From positions 2,170,001-2,234,000 of the forward strand of contig NZ_CP024985.1 of NCBI RefSeq assembly GCF_002803845.1: 64,000 nucleotides of DNA, given 5' to 3'. Source of the DNA: Streptomyces lavendulae subsp. lavendulae (lineage in GTDB: Bacteria > Actinomycetota > Actinomycetes > Streptomycetales > Streptomycetaceae). Below are positions 20,063 to 28,840 of the stretch, one piece after another. Under the pieces are notes generated by a model. It did not search any database and was not told the origin of the DNA. It saw only the letters and a program-made list of their open reading frames with translations. Numbering within the stretch: position 1 is the first letter of the stretch; each line of letters starts with the position of its first letter. The position numbers and the translations under genes are program-made.

Positions 20063-21324
20063 GCGGGCTGCGGGCGGACGGGTTCCCGGAGGAGGCGGTA
20101 CGGGCCCGGGCGCGGGCGGGGACGGCGGAGGTGTTCCCGCCGGCCGGGGAGTACGGGGCGGCGCTGTTCGGGGCGGCCCCGGCGCCGGGAGTGCCGGACG
20201 CGCTGGACGAGCTGCGGCTGGTTCCGCCGGTGTTCATGCCGAGGCGGCTGGAGAGGCTCATCGACCTGGGCCGGGAGCCCTCGTACGAGGACGTGGACCT
20301 GGGCACCGGGATCGGCGGGTTCACCTCCCGGCTCCCGCTGTACCTGTCGGCCTTCGGGTCCACCCGGGCGGGCAGCGGCGACCTCGGCGTGGCCGCGGCC
20401 CGGCAGGCGGCCCGGCTCGGGATCCCGATGGTGATCGGCGAGAACATGGTCCCGGTGCACGGCTACGGCAGCAGCTCGGCGTTGCTGGAGCGGGTGGCCT
20501 CCTACGCCGGGGAACTCCCCGACGGGGTGGGCGGGGTGGTGGTGCAGCAGTCCACCGAGGACGCCGACTCCGAGGTGTGGAACCTCCTCTACAGCGACCC
20601 GGGCAGCCGCCCGCTGCGCGACTCGGGGCGCCTCGGCTTCGAACTGAAGGCGGGCCAGGGCGCGAAGCCCGGCCTCGGCGGGATGACGGTGGTCGGCGCC
20701 GCGGAAGCCGAGCGTCTCGGCGGCCGGTTCGCGGTACGGGACCTGCTGGGCGACCCCGACGGGCGGCTCCTGCGGTGCGCCACCCCGGGGACCTTCACCG
20801 AGGAGATCGTGCGCCAGCAGCTGCGCTTCATGCGGAACAACTTCCCGCTGGCCCGCACCTGGGTGAAGTTCCACCCGGGTCGTGACATCGCCCGCGCGGC
20901 CGCCACCGCCTGGGCGGCGGGCGCGGACGCCGTCACCGTCGACGGCGCGGAGGGCGGCACCGGCTGGGCGCCCCGGGTGTTCCTGGAGGCGGCCGGGCTG
21001 CCGCTCGGCGAGTGCCTGCGCCGCGTCGGCAGCCCGGCCGGCGACCTGCTCGCCTCGGGCCGGATGTGGGAGGGCGGGCGCGCCGTACGGGCCCTGGCGC
21101 TGGGGGCCACGGCCGTGGGCCTGGGCCGGGCCGCGCTGCTCGCCGTCGACGAGGACCCCGAATCGGGGCTGGTGCGGCTGGTGGAGGCGATCGCCCTGGA
21201 GGTGCGGCTGCTGGTCAGCGCGCTCGGCAAGTACCGGCCGGCCGACCTCTCCCCCGAGGACCTCTGGTCCCCCCGCACCCCGGCGCCGGGCCCGGCCCCG
21301 CTGCCGGTCCCGGAGCCGTCGTGA
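20059..21324 (+). CDS. Glutamate synthase-like FMN-domain protein lacking Fe-S cysteines
   Basis: A 421-residue protein resembling the FMN-binding synthase domain of glutamate synthase (Glu_synthase family): ELKAGQGAKPGLGG, VKFHPGRD, and VDGAEGGTGWAPRVFLEAAGLP at the position of the canonical substrate/FMN barrel. It has no N-terminal amidotransferase domain, and the C-x5-C-x4-C 3Fe-4S motif normally found after the barrel (CPVG) is missing, so it cannot be an ordinary glutamate synthase subunit. GTG 20059 overlaps the previous stop (GTGA), tying it to the synthetase-like gene. It may be a specialised flavoprotein acting on the amino acid made by this operon. The reaction cannot be assigned. 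Confidence 0.72.
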   Translation: MSGLRADGFPEEAVRARARAGTAEVFPPAGEYGAALFGAAPAPGVPDALDELRLVPPVFMPRRLERLIDLGREPSYEDVDLGTGIGGFTSRLPLYLSAFGSTRAGSGDLGVAAARQAARLGIPMVIGENMVPVHGYGSSSALLERVASYAGELPDGVGGVVVQQSTEDADSEVWNLLYSDPGSRPLRDSGRLGFELKAGQGAKPGLGGMTVVGAAEAERLGGRFAVRDLLGDPDGRLLRCATPGTFTEEIVRQQLRFMRNNFPLARTWVKFHPGRDIARAAATAWAAGADAVTVDGAEGGTGWAPRVFLEAAGLPLGECLRRVGSPAGDLLASGRMWEGGRAVRALALGATAVGLGRAALLAVDEDPESGLVRLVEAIALEVRLLVSALGKYRPADLSPEDLWSPRTPAPGPAPLPVPEPS

Positions 21325-21713
21325 ACCCCCGGGCGGCGCGGCCCGCCGGGCGCCGCGCGGGCGGCCGCCGGGGCGGGGTCGTAAAGGCCCGGTTCCGGTT
21401 CGGGGAGGTGCCCGGGGTCACCCTGGCCCCCTCCCCCTCCCCCGCCACCGGCCTCGGTCCCGCCACCGGCCGCTCCCCCGGCCCCGCCGCGCGTCCGGCC
21501 CGCGCCCGCGCCGGCGCCACGGCCTCGGCCGCGCGGGCGGCCCGCGCCGCCGCGTGCGCCGCCGCCTCCCGGGCCCTCGCCGAGGCCGGGCTCGGCCACC
21601 TCGGCGGCCGCCTGGAACTGCGTACGTACGGGCCGGCGCCCGGAGCCCCGCGGCTCACCCGCGCCGCCCGCCGGGCCGTCGCCGTCGCACTGACGGCCCG
21701 GCCCCGACCCTGA
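21321..21713 (+). CDS. Ala-rich small protein of unknown function
   Basis: A 130-residue protein begun by a GTG that overlaps the stop of the flavoprotein gene (GTGA). The N-terminal third is Arg/Gly/Pro-rich, the middle is an Ala-rich segment likely to be helical ([21 protein letters not shown]), and the end is basic. No family was recognised. The GTGA coupling and 32-base gap to the transporter favour a real operon member, but the biased composition means a spurious frame is possible. Confidence 0.5.
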   Translation: MNPRAARPAGRRAGGRRGGVVKARFRFGEVPGVTLAPSPSPATGLGPATGRSPGPAARPARARAGATASAARAARAAACAAASRALAEAGLGHLGGRLELRTYGPAPGAPRLTRAARRAVAVALTARPRP

Positions 21714-21745
21714 CCGTCCACCACCCCTCCCAGACAAGGTGCACC

Positions 21746-23005
21746 ATGGAATCCCCCGTAGAAGCAACCGCCCCCGAACGCGTGCAGTGGGGCCGCGTCG
21801 GCTCCCTCGTCGGCGGCCAGGCCGCCGTCCAGCTCGGCAGCTTCGCCCTGCTCATCGCCATGAACTGGACGGCCGTCCAGCTCGGCGGCACCCGTGCCGT
21901 GACCGTGCTGATGCTCGCCGCGACCGTGCCGCGGGCCCTGATGCTGATCTTCGGCGGGGCGGTGGCCGACACCCTCGGCCCGCGCTTCGTCCTGCTGCGC
22001 ACCACGGCCGCGCGGGTCGCGCTGCTGGCCGTCGGAGCCGTACTCACCGCCACCGCACAGCAGTTGTGGCCGCTGGTGGTGATCGCGCTCGTCGAGGGGG
22101 TGCTGCTGGGGCTGGCCGGTCCGGCCTCGGGCGTCCTGCTGCCCCTGTTCGCCCGGGGGGAGCAGCTGGCCCGCGCCAACTCCCTCTACGCCATGGTGCT
22201 GCGCGTGGCCCCCATCCTCGGCGCCCCGGCCGGGGCCTTCCTGATCACCGTCGGGGAACTGTGGGTGGCCCTGCTGATCGGCGCGGTCACCGGGGCGATC
22301 TGGTTCGGCTGCCTGCTGCACGTGACCCACGGTTTCGTCCGCCCGCAGCCCGAGCCCGGGGTGTCGCTCGTCAAGCGCTCCGGTGACGGGTTCCGGCTGC
22401 TGGCCCGCCACCCGCGGCTGCGCTGGATGTTCGTGGCCGCCCTCTGCCTGGACATGGCCTTCAGCTGGCCCGCCGAGGTGGCCCTGCCACTGCTGGTCTC
22501 CGAGCGGGGCTGGGGCGTGAGCGCGGTGGGCGTCGTCCTGGCGGCGTTCAGCGTGGGGGCACTCGGTTCCAGCGCCGTCGGCGCGGCGCTCGCGCACCGC
22601 ATCCCGATGTTCGTCCGGCTGGTCGTGACCGGGGCCGGGCTGGCCGCCGGGATCCTGGTGATGGCGCTGATGCCCTCGGTGGTGTCGCTCACCGCCGTCG
22701 CGGCCGCGGTCGGGCTGCTGTCCGGGCTCAACGGGCCCGCCATCGTGACCCTGTACCAGCAGTCCGCGCCGGAGGACCGGATGGGCGCCGCGATGTCCAC
22801 CCTCTCGCTCTCCGGGATCGGGACGGCGCCGGTCTCGATCGCCGTGTTCAGCTCCCTGTCGCTGGTCCTCGGCGTGCAGACGACCTGGCTGGTGTGCGGG
22901 GCGATCGCCTTCGTCTCCCCGGTCGCAGCGGTACTGGCCCTGCGCCACCCGGCGCGGACCGAGGAGCCGGCCGTGACGGAGCTGCCCGTCGCGGCCGCGG
23001 CGTGA
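21746..23005 (+). CDS. MFS transporter, probable exporter of the peptide
   Basis: A 419-residue hydrophobic protein with about 12 membrane segments and the major facilitator layout, including the cytoplasmic loop GGAVADTLGPRFVLLRT after helix 2. It resembles MFS_3/EntS-like exporters of secondary metabolites. It lies inside the biosynthetic operon and its stop overlaps the start of the phosphopantetheinyl transferase (GTGA). Export of, or self-protection against, the NRPS product is the likely role. The substrate cannot be deduced from sequence. Confidence 0.87.
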   Translation: MESPVEATAPERVQWGRVGSLVGGQAAVQLGSFALLIAMNWTAVQLGGTRAVTVLMLAATVPRALMLIFGGAVADTLGPRFVLLRTTAARVALLAVGAVLTATAQQLWPLVVIALVEGVLLGLAGPASGVLLPLFARGEQLARANSLYAMVLRVAPILGAPAGAFLITVGELWVALLIGAVTGAIWFGCLLHVTHGFVRPQPEPGVSLVKRSGDGFRLLARHPRLRWMFVAALCLDMAFSWPAEVALPLLVSERGWGVSAVGVVLAAFSVGALGSSAVGAALAHRIPMFVRLVVTGAGLAAGILVMALMPSVVSLTAVAAAVGLLSGLNGPAIVTLYQQSAPEDRMGAAMSTLSLSGIGTAPVSIAVFSSLSLVLGVQTTWLVCGAIAFVSPVAAVLALRHPARTEEPAVTELPVAAAA

Positions 23006-23772
23006 ACGCGCCGGCGCGGGCGGCGGGGACGGGCCGCCCGGCGGGGACGGCCCTCTCGACCCCGCCTGCCCTGCCGAGCGTGCCGCGCGTACTGACGGAC
23101 CCCGGTCCGGCGCGGGCGGTCCTGGTGGCGGCGGCCCCGCAGCTGTGGCTGGTGGACACCACCGCCTACCGGGACCACGCGGCCCGGCACGCGCCGGGCA
23201 CCCTGGACGCCCAGGAGCTGGCGCGGGCCGCCGAGTTCGCCCTCGCCGCCGACCGGGACAGCTACGTCTGCGCGCACGTCGCATTGCGCCGGCTGCTCGG
23301 CGCGTACCTGGGGCTGGCCCCGCGCGAGGTGACCGTGGAGCGGGCGCCCTGCGCCCACTGCGACGAACCGCACGGGCGCCCCGTACTGCCGGGCGGGGCC
23401 CTGCACTTCTCGCTGTCGCACTGCACCGGGATCAGCCTGCTGGCCTTCGCGGACGCCCCGGTGGGGGTGGACGTGGAGGAGCTGGTGCGGCCGGAGGTGA
23501 TCGCGGACACGGCCGACGTGCTGCACCCGCGGGAGGCCGCGGAGCTGGCCCTGCTGCCCGCCCCCGCACGGCCGTTGGCCTTCACCCGGGTGTGGACGCG
23601 CAAGGAGGCCTACCTCAAGGGGCTGGGGGTGGGGCTCTCGGAAGATCCGGCGGCCGACTACGTGGGCACCGGCCCGGTCCCGGCCCGGATGCCGGGGTGG
23701 TCGCTGGCGGACGTGACGGTCCCGGAGGGGCACTGCGCGGCACTGGCCCTGCGGCTCCCGCCCGATGCCTAG
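23002..23772 (+). CDS. Sfp-type 4'-phosphopantetheinyl transferase
   Basis: A 256-residue phosphopantetheinyl transferase that converts apo carrier domains to the holo form using coenzyme A. Signature motifs are LHFSLSHC, VGVDVE and WTRKEAYLKGLG; the Asp/Glu of GVDVE and the Glu of the KEA motif bind magnesium. The size (Sfp-like, about 230-260) and position at the end of the operon fit activation of the T domains in this cluster. GTG 23002 overlaps the transporter stop. Confidence 0.93.
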   Translation: MNAPARAAGTGRPAGTALSTPPALPSVPRVLTDPGPARAVLVAAAPQLWLVDTTAYRDHAARHAPGTLDAQELARAAEFALAADRDSYVCAHVALRRLLGAYLGLAPREVTVERAPCAHCDEPHGRPVLPGGALHFSLSHCTGISLLAFADAPVGVDVEELVRPEVIADTADVLHPREAAELALLPAPARPLAFTRVWTRKEAYLKGLGVGLSEDPAADYVGTGPVPARMPGWSLADVTVPEGHCAALALRLPPDA

Positions 23773-23782
23773 CGGTCAACTG

Positions 23783-23792
23783 TCACATGTGA
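23783..23792. promoter_or_regulatory. Perfect 10-bp palindrome upstream of the metalloprotease gene
   Basis: TCACATGTGA is a perfect inverted repeat about 54 bases before the protease start, in an unusually AT-rich patch (GAAATATTAC follows it). It may be an operator or part of the promoter; the regulator is unknown. Confidence 0.4.
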
Positions 23793-23845
23793 AATATTAC
23801 CTGCGCTTCGAGTCACGGACCGAACTCCCCGAAAGGTCACCTCCG

Positions 23846-26146
23846 TTGCGCAGACTCCTCGCGACGGGCGCGGCGATATCCCTCGCCGCCCTCGCCCTCC
23901 TCTCCTCCCCCGCGGCGGCCGCCGCGCCACCCGCCGCCCCGCCGCCGACGGCCGCGGGCGACACCCGGGACCGGGAAGCCGTCGCACCGCCGCCCGCGCC
24001 CCTCGAACTCCAGCGCCAGGCCCTGCGCCGCCAGGCCCTGGAGGAGGTCGCGGCGGGCGGCGCGGCGGCCGGCCTGCGCGCCGAGGCCGACGGCACCCTC
24101 CCCCGTACCGCCAAGGTCGGCAAGCAGTACGTGGAGCTCGCCCAGGAGCGCAAGGACAAGGTCTTCGTCATCCTGGCCGAGTTCGGCGACCGGACGGACC
24201 CGCGCTTCGGCGGCACCCCCGGGCCCCTGCACAACACCATCGGCAAGCCCGCCGCGGACGACAACCACACCCTGTGGCACAGGGACTTCGACCGGGCCTC
24301 CTACCAGCGGCAGTTCTTCTCCACCGACCCCGGCTCGGCCAGCATGCGGGCCTACTACCGGATCCAGTCCTCCGGCCGCTACGACATGGACGGCACGGTC
24401 ACCGACTGGGTCAAGCTCCCCTACAACGAGGCCCGTTACGGCACCGACAACTGCACCGAGTCCGGCCAGTGCCGCACCAACTGGGACATGATCCGCGACG
24501 CCACGGCCGCCTGGTACGACGCCGAGCGCGCCAAGGGCCGTACGCCCGAACAGATCAGGGCGCAGCTCGCCGAGTACGACGTGTGGGACCGCTACGACGC
24601 CGACCACGACGGCAACTTCGACGAGCCCGACGGCTACCTCGACCACTTGGTCGTGGTGCACGCGGGCAAGGACCAGACCTGGGGCGGCGGGGCCCAGGGC
24701 AAGGACGCCGTCTGGGCGCACCGCTGGTTCGCGTACTGGAACCAGGCGGGCACCGCGGGCCCGGAGGGCAACAAGGCGGGCGGCACCCCGGTGGGGGACA
24801 CCGGGATCTGGGCCGGGGACTACCTGACCGGCGGCGAGAACAGCGGTGCCGGCCTGTTCTCCCACGAGTTCGGCCACGATCTCGGGCTGCCGGACCTGTA
24901 CAGCTCGGACGGGGACAACTCCGTCAACTTCTGGTCGCTGATGTCCTCGGCGTCCTACCTCGGCAAGGGCCCCAACACCACGGGGCAGTTCCCCGGCGAC
25001 CTCGATCCGTGGAGCAAGCTGCAGCTGGGCTGGCTGGAGTACACGGAGGCCGACGCGGGGCGCCGCACCCGGGCGGTGCTGGGCGTATCGGGCTACAACA
25101 CCGCCGATCCGCAGGCCCTGCTGGTGCACCTCCCGCCGTCGGTGACCCGTACGGAGCTGGCCGATCCCTACGAGGGCGCGAGCCAGTGGTGGAGCGGCAC
25201 CGGCGACTTCATGGACAACACCCTCACCCGGACCGTCGACCTCCCCGCCGGGCCGGCCGTCTTCTCCTCCCGGGTCTGGTACGACACCGAGCAGGACTTC
25301 GACTTCGTGACGGTCGAGGCCTCCACGGACGGCGGACGGACCTTCACCGCCCTGCCCGGCAGCGTGAACGGCGCGCCCGTACCCGCCAAGGGCCTCTCCG
25401 GCACCTCGGCCGGCTGGGCCGAACTCACCGTCCCCCTGGACCGGTTCGCGGGCACCTCGGTGCAGCTGCGCCTGCGCGTCACCTCGGACGGGAACACGCA
25501 CGGCCGCGGCGCGGCCTTCGACGACCTCAGGATCACCGCCGACGGCGGCCGGGAGCTGCTGCGCGACGGCGCGGAGCAGGGCGCGAACGGCTGGACCGCC
25601 CTCAAGTGGTCGCGCACGGAGGGCCGTACGGGCAGCGAGCAGCATCCGCGCGCCTACTTCGTCGAGAACCGCCGGTACACGGGCTACGGCAGCCTGCTGA
25701 AGACGGGCCCGTACAACTTCGGCTTCACCGGCGACAAGGTGGAGTTCTACCCGTACCAGCAGGGCGTCCTGGTCTGGCTCTGGGACACCGCCTACAGCGA
25801 CAACACCACCAAGGCCCACCCCGGCGCGGGGCTCCTCCTCCCGGTGGACTCCCGGCCGCAGGCGCTGAGGTTCGCGGACGGCTCCCTCCTGAACGCCCGC
25901 GCCCAGACCTTCGACGCGCCGTTCTCCACCCGCCCCACGGACCGCGTCACCCTCCACCGGGCGGGCGTCCCGCTGGTGATCCCCTCCCGCGCGGGCGTCC
26001 CGGACTTCGACGACCGCCACGGCACGTACTGGAACGCGGACCTCCCCCAGCTCGGCGTCAAGGTCCCCGACACCGGCACCCACCTCCAGATCCTGAAGGA
26101 GACCGCCGACCGGGCCACGATCCAGCTGACCCCGTCGGCCCCCTGA
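23846..26146 (+). CDS. Secreted M6-family (immune inhibitor A-like) metalloprotease
   Basis: A 766-residue preproprotein. A signal peptide (RRLLATGAAISLAALALLSSPAAAA) precedes a propeptide region and the M6 catalytic domain with HEFGHDLGLPD (zinc ligands His340 and His344, catalytic Glu341, third ligand probably Asp350). A C-terminal beta-rich part follows (VTVEASTDGGRTF, HGRGAAFDDLRI), as in immune inhibitor A relatives. A TTG start is chosen because GAAAGG lies eight bases upstream and the protein then begins with its signal peptide. The ATG at 23765, which would overlap the transferase gene, adds an unlikely leader. Probably an extracellular nutritional or developmental protease, unrelated to the NRPS. 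Confidence 0.9.
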   Translation: MRRLLATGAAISLAALALLSSPAAAAAPPAAPPPTAAGDTRDREAVAPPPAPLELQRQALRRQALEEVAAGGAAAGLRAEADGTLPRTAKVGKQYVELAQERKDKVFVILAEFGDRTDPRFGGTPGPLHNTIGKPAADDNHTLWHRDFDRASYQRQFFSTDPGSASMRAYYRIQSSGRYDMDGTVTDWVKLPYNEARYGTDNCTESGQCRTNWDMIRDATAAWYDAERAKGRTPEQIRAQLAEYDVWDRYDADHDGNFDEPDGYLDHLVVVHAGKDQTWGGGAQGKDAVWAHRWFAYWNQAGTAGPEGNKAGGTPVGDTGIWAGDYLTGGENSGAGLFSHEFGHDLGLPDLYSSDGDNSVNFWSLMSSASYLGKGPNTTGQFPGDLDPWSKLQLGWLEYTEADAGRRTRAVLGVSGYNTADPQALLVHLPPSVTRTELADPYEGASQWWSGTGDFMDNTLTRTVDLPAGPAVFSSRVWYDTEQDFDFVTVEASTDGGRTFTALPGSVNGAPVPAKGLSGTSAGWAELTVPLDRFAGTSVQLRLRVTSDGNTHGRGAAFDDLRITADGGRELLRDGAEQGANGWTALKWSRTEGRTGSEQHPRAYFVENRRYTGYGSLLKTGPYNFGFTGDKVEFYPYQQGVLVWLWDTAYSDNTTKAHPGAGLLLPVDSRPQALRFADGSLLNARAQTFDAPFSTRPTDRVTLHRAGVPLVIPSRAGVPDFDDRHGTYWNADLPQLGVKVPDTGTHLQILKETADRATIQLTPSAP

Positions 26147-26157
26147 GCCCGGGCGCC

Positions 26158-26187
26158 GGGCGCCCCGTCCGCTGCGACGGGGCGCCC
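26158..26187. terminator. Bidirectional terminator between convergent genes
   Basis: Arms 26158-26169 and 26176-26187 are a perfect 12-bp inverted repeat with a six-base CGCTGC loop. It lies between the ends of the metalloprotease (+) and the phospholipase-like gene (-) and can serve both. Confidence 0.8.
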
Positions 26188-26210
26188 GGCCGCCCCACGG
26201 CCTCGGGCGG

Positions 26211-27275
26211 TCAGCCGCGCGGGAGGACCGTGGACAGGACCTGGGGCAGGGGGTACCAGTCCGCCGAGGTGATCGACGCGTGGCGGGACGCCATCAGGGC
26301 GACGCGGGCGCGGGCCTCGGCCTCGGTGGGGTGGACGCCGTCGATGGCCGGGGCCACGTTCTGGGCGTCGGTGGCGATCAGCAGGTAGTGGTTGCTGTCG
26401 TACCAGGAGGTGTCGATGGACGCGTAGGCGTTCGCGTCCCCGTCGAAGACCACGAACCAGGGGCGCAGCGTGGCGTCCGCGTAGCGGTTGCGGGGGTCGC
26501 CCGCCTCGGCGCGGTGGACCGCCGGGAAGGCCGCGGCCTGGGAGAGGTGGCCCGCCGCGGCCAGGGAGCGCAGGTACTCGGCGTACTCCCGGTCCGTCCA
26601 GAGCTTGTCGGCGCTGTTGCCCTCCTCGACGGTGCCGGGGATCAGTTCGACGAGGAACTTGCCGGCCATCGCGGAGCGTGCGGGCCAGGCCCCGGCGCGG
26701 GCGGCCGAGTCCAGGTCGGGGTGGCCGGCGGCGAGCTGCCCCGGGCGGTAGAGGGCGTCGCCGAGCTTGGCGGAGAGCAGGGCGTCGAGCTCGGCGGGGC
26801 CGCGGCCCAGGTTGGCGGCGAAGCCGTCCTTGAGCTCCAGTTTCAGGACGACCGGGCGGTGGCCGGGGTGGGCGTCGTGCCAGCTGCGGATGTCGGAGAG
26901 GCAGCCGGCGAGGTTCTGGTTGCGGGACTTGGTGCGCAGCTGCGCCGGGCTGGTGGCGTTCTCGCAGTTGCTGTCGTTGCCGAAGGGGTTGTCGTGGGAG
27001 ACGCGCCAGGAGCTGCCGAAGAAGTTGGTCCACACGTCGAGCTCCAGCATCGCCGCGCCGGAGTCCAGGGCGTCGGCGAAGTAGGGGTACTTCGTCTTCT
27101 CGTAGGCGTTGTGGACCCCGACGCCCGTCGAGCCCGAGTAGGGCAGGTCCGCCGTGGCCGCCTCGCGCGGCGCCGCGGCCGCGCCGGCCGCCCCGGCCGG
27201 GGCCGTGCCCAGGGCGAGCCCCAGGGCCACCAGGGAGGCCACCACCGCGCCTGTGGTCCGCTTCCGTATGCTCAT
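26211..27275 (-). CDS. Secreted PI-PLC-like phosphodiesterase domain protein
   Basis: A 354-residue secreted protein. The signal peptide (KRTTGAVVASLVALGLALGTAPAGAAG) is followed by a phosphatidylinositol-specific phospholipase C-like TIM barrel of the calcium-dependent, plant/bacterial type. GVHNAYEK supplies the first catalytic His, AMLELDVW the metal-binding acids, and VSHDNPFG the second His. ATG 27273-27275 follows directly on the signal-peptide pattern. It is convergent with the metalloprotease and divergent from a serine protease; all three are exported. The substrate (phosphoinositide or another phosphodiester) is not certain. Confidence 0.85.
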   Translation of the reverse strand: MSIRKRTTGAVVASLVALGLALGTAPAGAAGAAAAPREAATADLPYSGSTGVGVHNAYEKTKYPYFADALDSGAAMLELDVWTNFFGSSWRVSHDNPFGNDSNCENATSPAQLRTKSRNQNLAGCLSDIRSWHDAHPGHRPVVLKLELKDGFAANLGRGPAELDALLSAKLGDALYRPGQLAAGHPDLDSAARAGAWPARSAMAGKFLVELIPGTVEEGNSADKLWTDREYAEYLRSLAAAGHLSQAAAFPAVHRAEAGDPRNRYADATLRPWFVVFDGDANAYASIDTSWYDSNHYLLIATDAQNVAPAIDGVHPTEAEARARVALMASRHASITSADWYPLPQVLSTVLPRG

Positions 27276-27471
27276 GTTTTCGGCTCCCGTCCGCCCGTCC
27301 GACTGTTCGGTTCAAGTCGGCTGGAGCGTAGGGGAGTTGGGTGACGGACGGAAGGACGGCAGATGGCGGTCGGCACGCTGTGAGGACCAACACGTACCGG
27401 TTCGGGAACTCTTGTCGCCTTTGCGCCGGTCGAACGGAGCGACGGAACACCCTCGACGGCGGGAGCACCAC

Positions 27472-28410
27472 ATGACCGGCAGCACGGTGAGCCGCAGGAC
27501 GGTACGGATCTGCGTCCTGGCGGGCGTCTGCTGCGCCCTCGTCGCCGTGGGCCTGTCCTACCGCGCCGAGCTGCGCACCCTGCTGGGCCCCGTGGCCCAG
27601 GGCGACACGGCACGCGGCCGTTACGTCCAGGACGAGGCGCTGGCCGATGAGGCCGCCGCGTCCGCGCTGGAGCGGCTCACCGAACCGGCCGGAGCCGGGG
27701 AGAGCGCCCGCGTCCTCGCGCAGGCCGCACCGGCGACGCCCCCCTGGCGGCGCTCGGACCCGCTGGAGGCCCGCACCGCGCCCGCCGAGCCCGCGATCGG
27801 GGCCCTGTTCTCACCCGGCCCGGACTGGGACTCCGACCACCACTGCTCGGCCAGCGTGGTCCACTCCCCCGGCGGGGACCTCATCGCGACCGCCGCGCAC
27901 TGCGTGTACGCGGGCGGCTTCCGCACCAACCTCGCCTTCGTCCCCGGCTACGAGGACGGTACGGCCCCCTACGGCGTGTGGGTGCCCACCCGCGTCTACG
28001 TCGACCCCCGCTGGGCCGAGTCCTCCGACCCCGACCACGACGTGGCGTTCCTGCGCGTACGGCGGCCGGGCCGTCCGGGGCAGCGGCTGGAGGACGTCAC
28101 GGGGGCGCAGACCATCCGCTTCCGGCCCCCGCTGCCCGCGCCGGCCCGCCTGGTGGGCTACCCCAACGACACCGAGCAGCCGTTGGCCTGCTCCAACACC
28201 GCCGTGGCCGACGGCCCCACGCAGCTGCGGCTGGACTGCGCGGACGTGCCGAACGGCACCAGCGGCGGCCCGGTGCTGACCGGCGGGCACACCCTGATCG
28301 GGGTGATCGGCGGGCGGGACGGGGGCGGGGACGAGGAGACCTCGTACAGCACCTACTTCGGCGACGACGTCCGCGCCCTGTACGAGCGTGCGGTCGCCGA
28401 GGCCCTGTAG
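27472..28410 (+). CDS. Membrane-anchored or secreted trypsin-like serine protease
   Basis: A 312-residue protein with an N-terminal hydrophobic segment (VRICVLAGVCCALVAVGLSY), a charged pro-region and a chymotrypsin-fold domain. The triad is visible: His143 in TAAHC, Asp190 in DHDVAFL and Ser264 in NGTSGGPV, and a CS...HC pair may form the usual disulfide. ATG 27472 is preceded by GGGAG; the frame is open further upstream but without a better start. The 196-base divergent gap to the phospholipase-like gene should contain both promoters. The 3' end abuts the VOC gene tail to tail with no spacer. Confidence 0.87.
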   Translation: MTGSTVSRRTVRICVLAGVCCALVAVGLSYRAELRTLLGPVAQGDTARGRYVQDEALADEAAASALERLTEPAGAGESARVLAQAAPATPPWRRSDPLEARTAPAEPAIGALFSPGPDWDSDHHCSASVVHSPGGDLIATAAHCVYAGGFRTNLAFVPGYEDGTAPYGVWVPTRVYVDPRWAESSDPDHDVAFLRVRRPGRPGQRLEDVTGAQTIRFRPPLPAPARLVGYPNDTEQPLACSNTAVADGPTQLRLDCADVPNGTSGGPVLTGGHTLIGVIGGRDGGGDEETSYSTYFGDDVRALYERAVAEAL

Positions 28411-28794
28411 TCAGGAGTCCGCGGGGGCCCGGTCCCACTCGCCGCGCAGGACGCAGAACTCGTTGCCCTCGGGGTCGGCGAGGACCGCCCAGCCCGTACC
28501 GTCGGGACGGCGGTGGTCGGCGACGAAGGCGGCACCGAGGCCCAGCAGCCGGTCCACCTCCCCGTCGCGGGAGGTCTCGGGGCGCAGGCACAGGTGGAGC
28601 CGGTTCTTGACCGTCTTGGGCTCGGGCACCTGGTTGAAGTACAGCACCGGGCCCTGCGCGGGCGTCACCTGGACCTCCCGGGAGCCGGGCCCGTCCCCCG
28701 GGTCCAGCGGACCGCCGGTCACACCGCTCCAGAACCGGGCCAGTTCATAAGCATCCGCACAGTCGATCGCCACGTTCTGCACTACCGAAACCAT
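28411..28794 (-). CDS. VOC (glyoxalase-like) family protein
   Basis: A 127-residue protein of the vicinal oxygen chelate superfamily, with VQNVAIDCADAYELARFW at the start and DPEGNEFCVL at the end, matching the glyoxalase-like dioxygenase fold. It could bind a small molecule or act as a resistance or isomerase protein; no specific function can be read. It is convergent with the serine protease and separated by 46 bases from the response regulator gene, on the same strand. Confidence 0.85.
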   Translation of the reverse strand: MVSVVQNVAIDCADAYELARFWSGVTGGPLDPGDGPGSREVQVTPAQGPVLYFNQVPEPKTVKNRLHLCLRPETSRDGEVDRLLGLGAAFVADHRRPDGTGWAVLADPEGNEFCVLRGEWDRAPADS

Positions 28795-28840
28795 GCGCGC
28801 CAGCCTTGCCGATTCCCGCGCCGGACGCCACCCGTCCCGG

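Noticed and set aside
23765..23845. ATG 23765 as the start of the M6 protease
   Set aside because: It would overlap the transferase gene and place a charged leader before the signal peptide; TTG 23846 has a good ribosome site.
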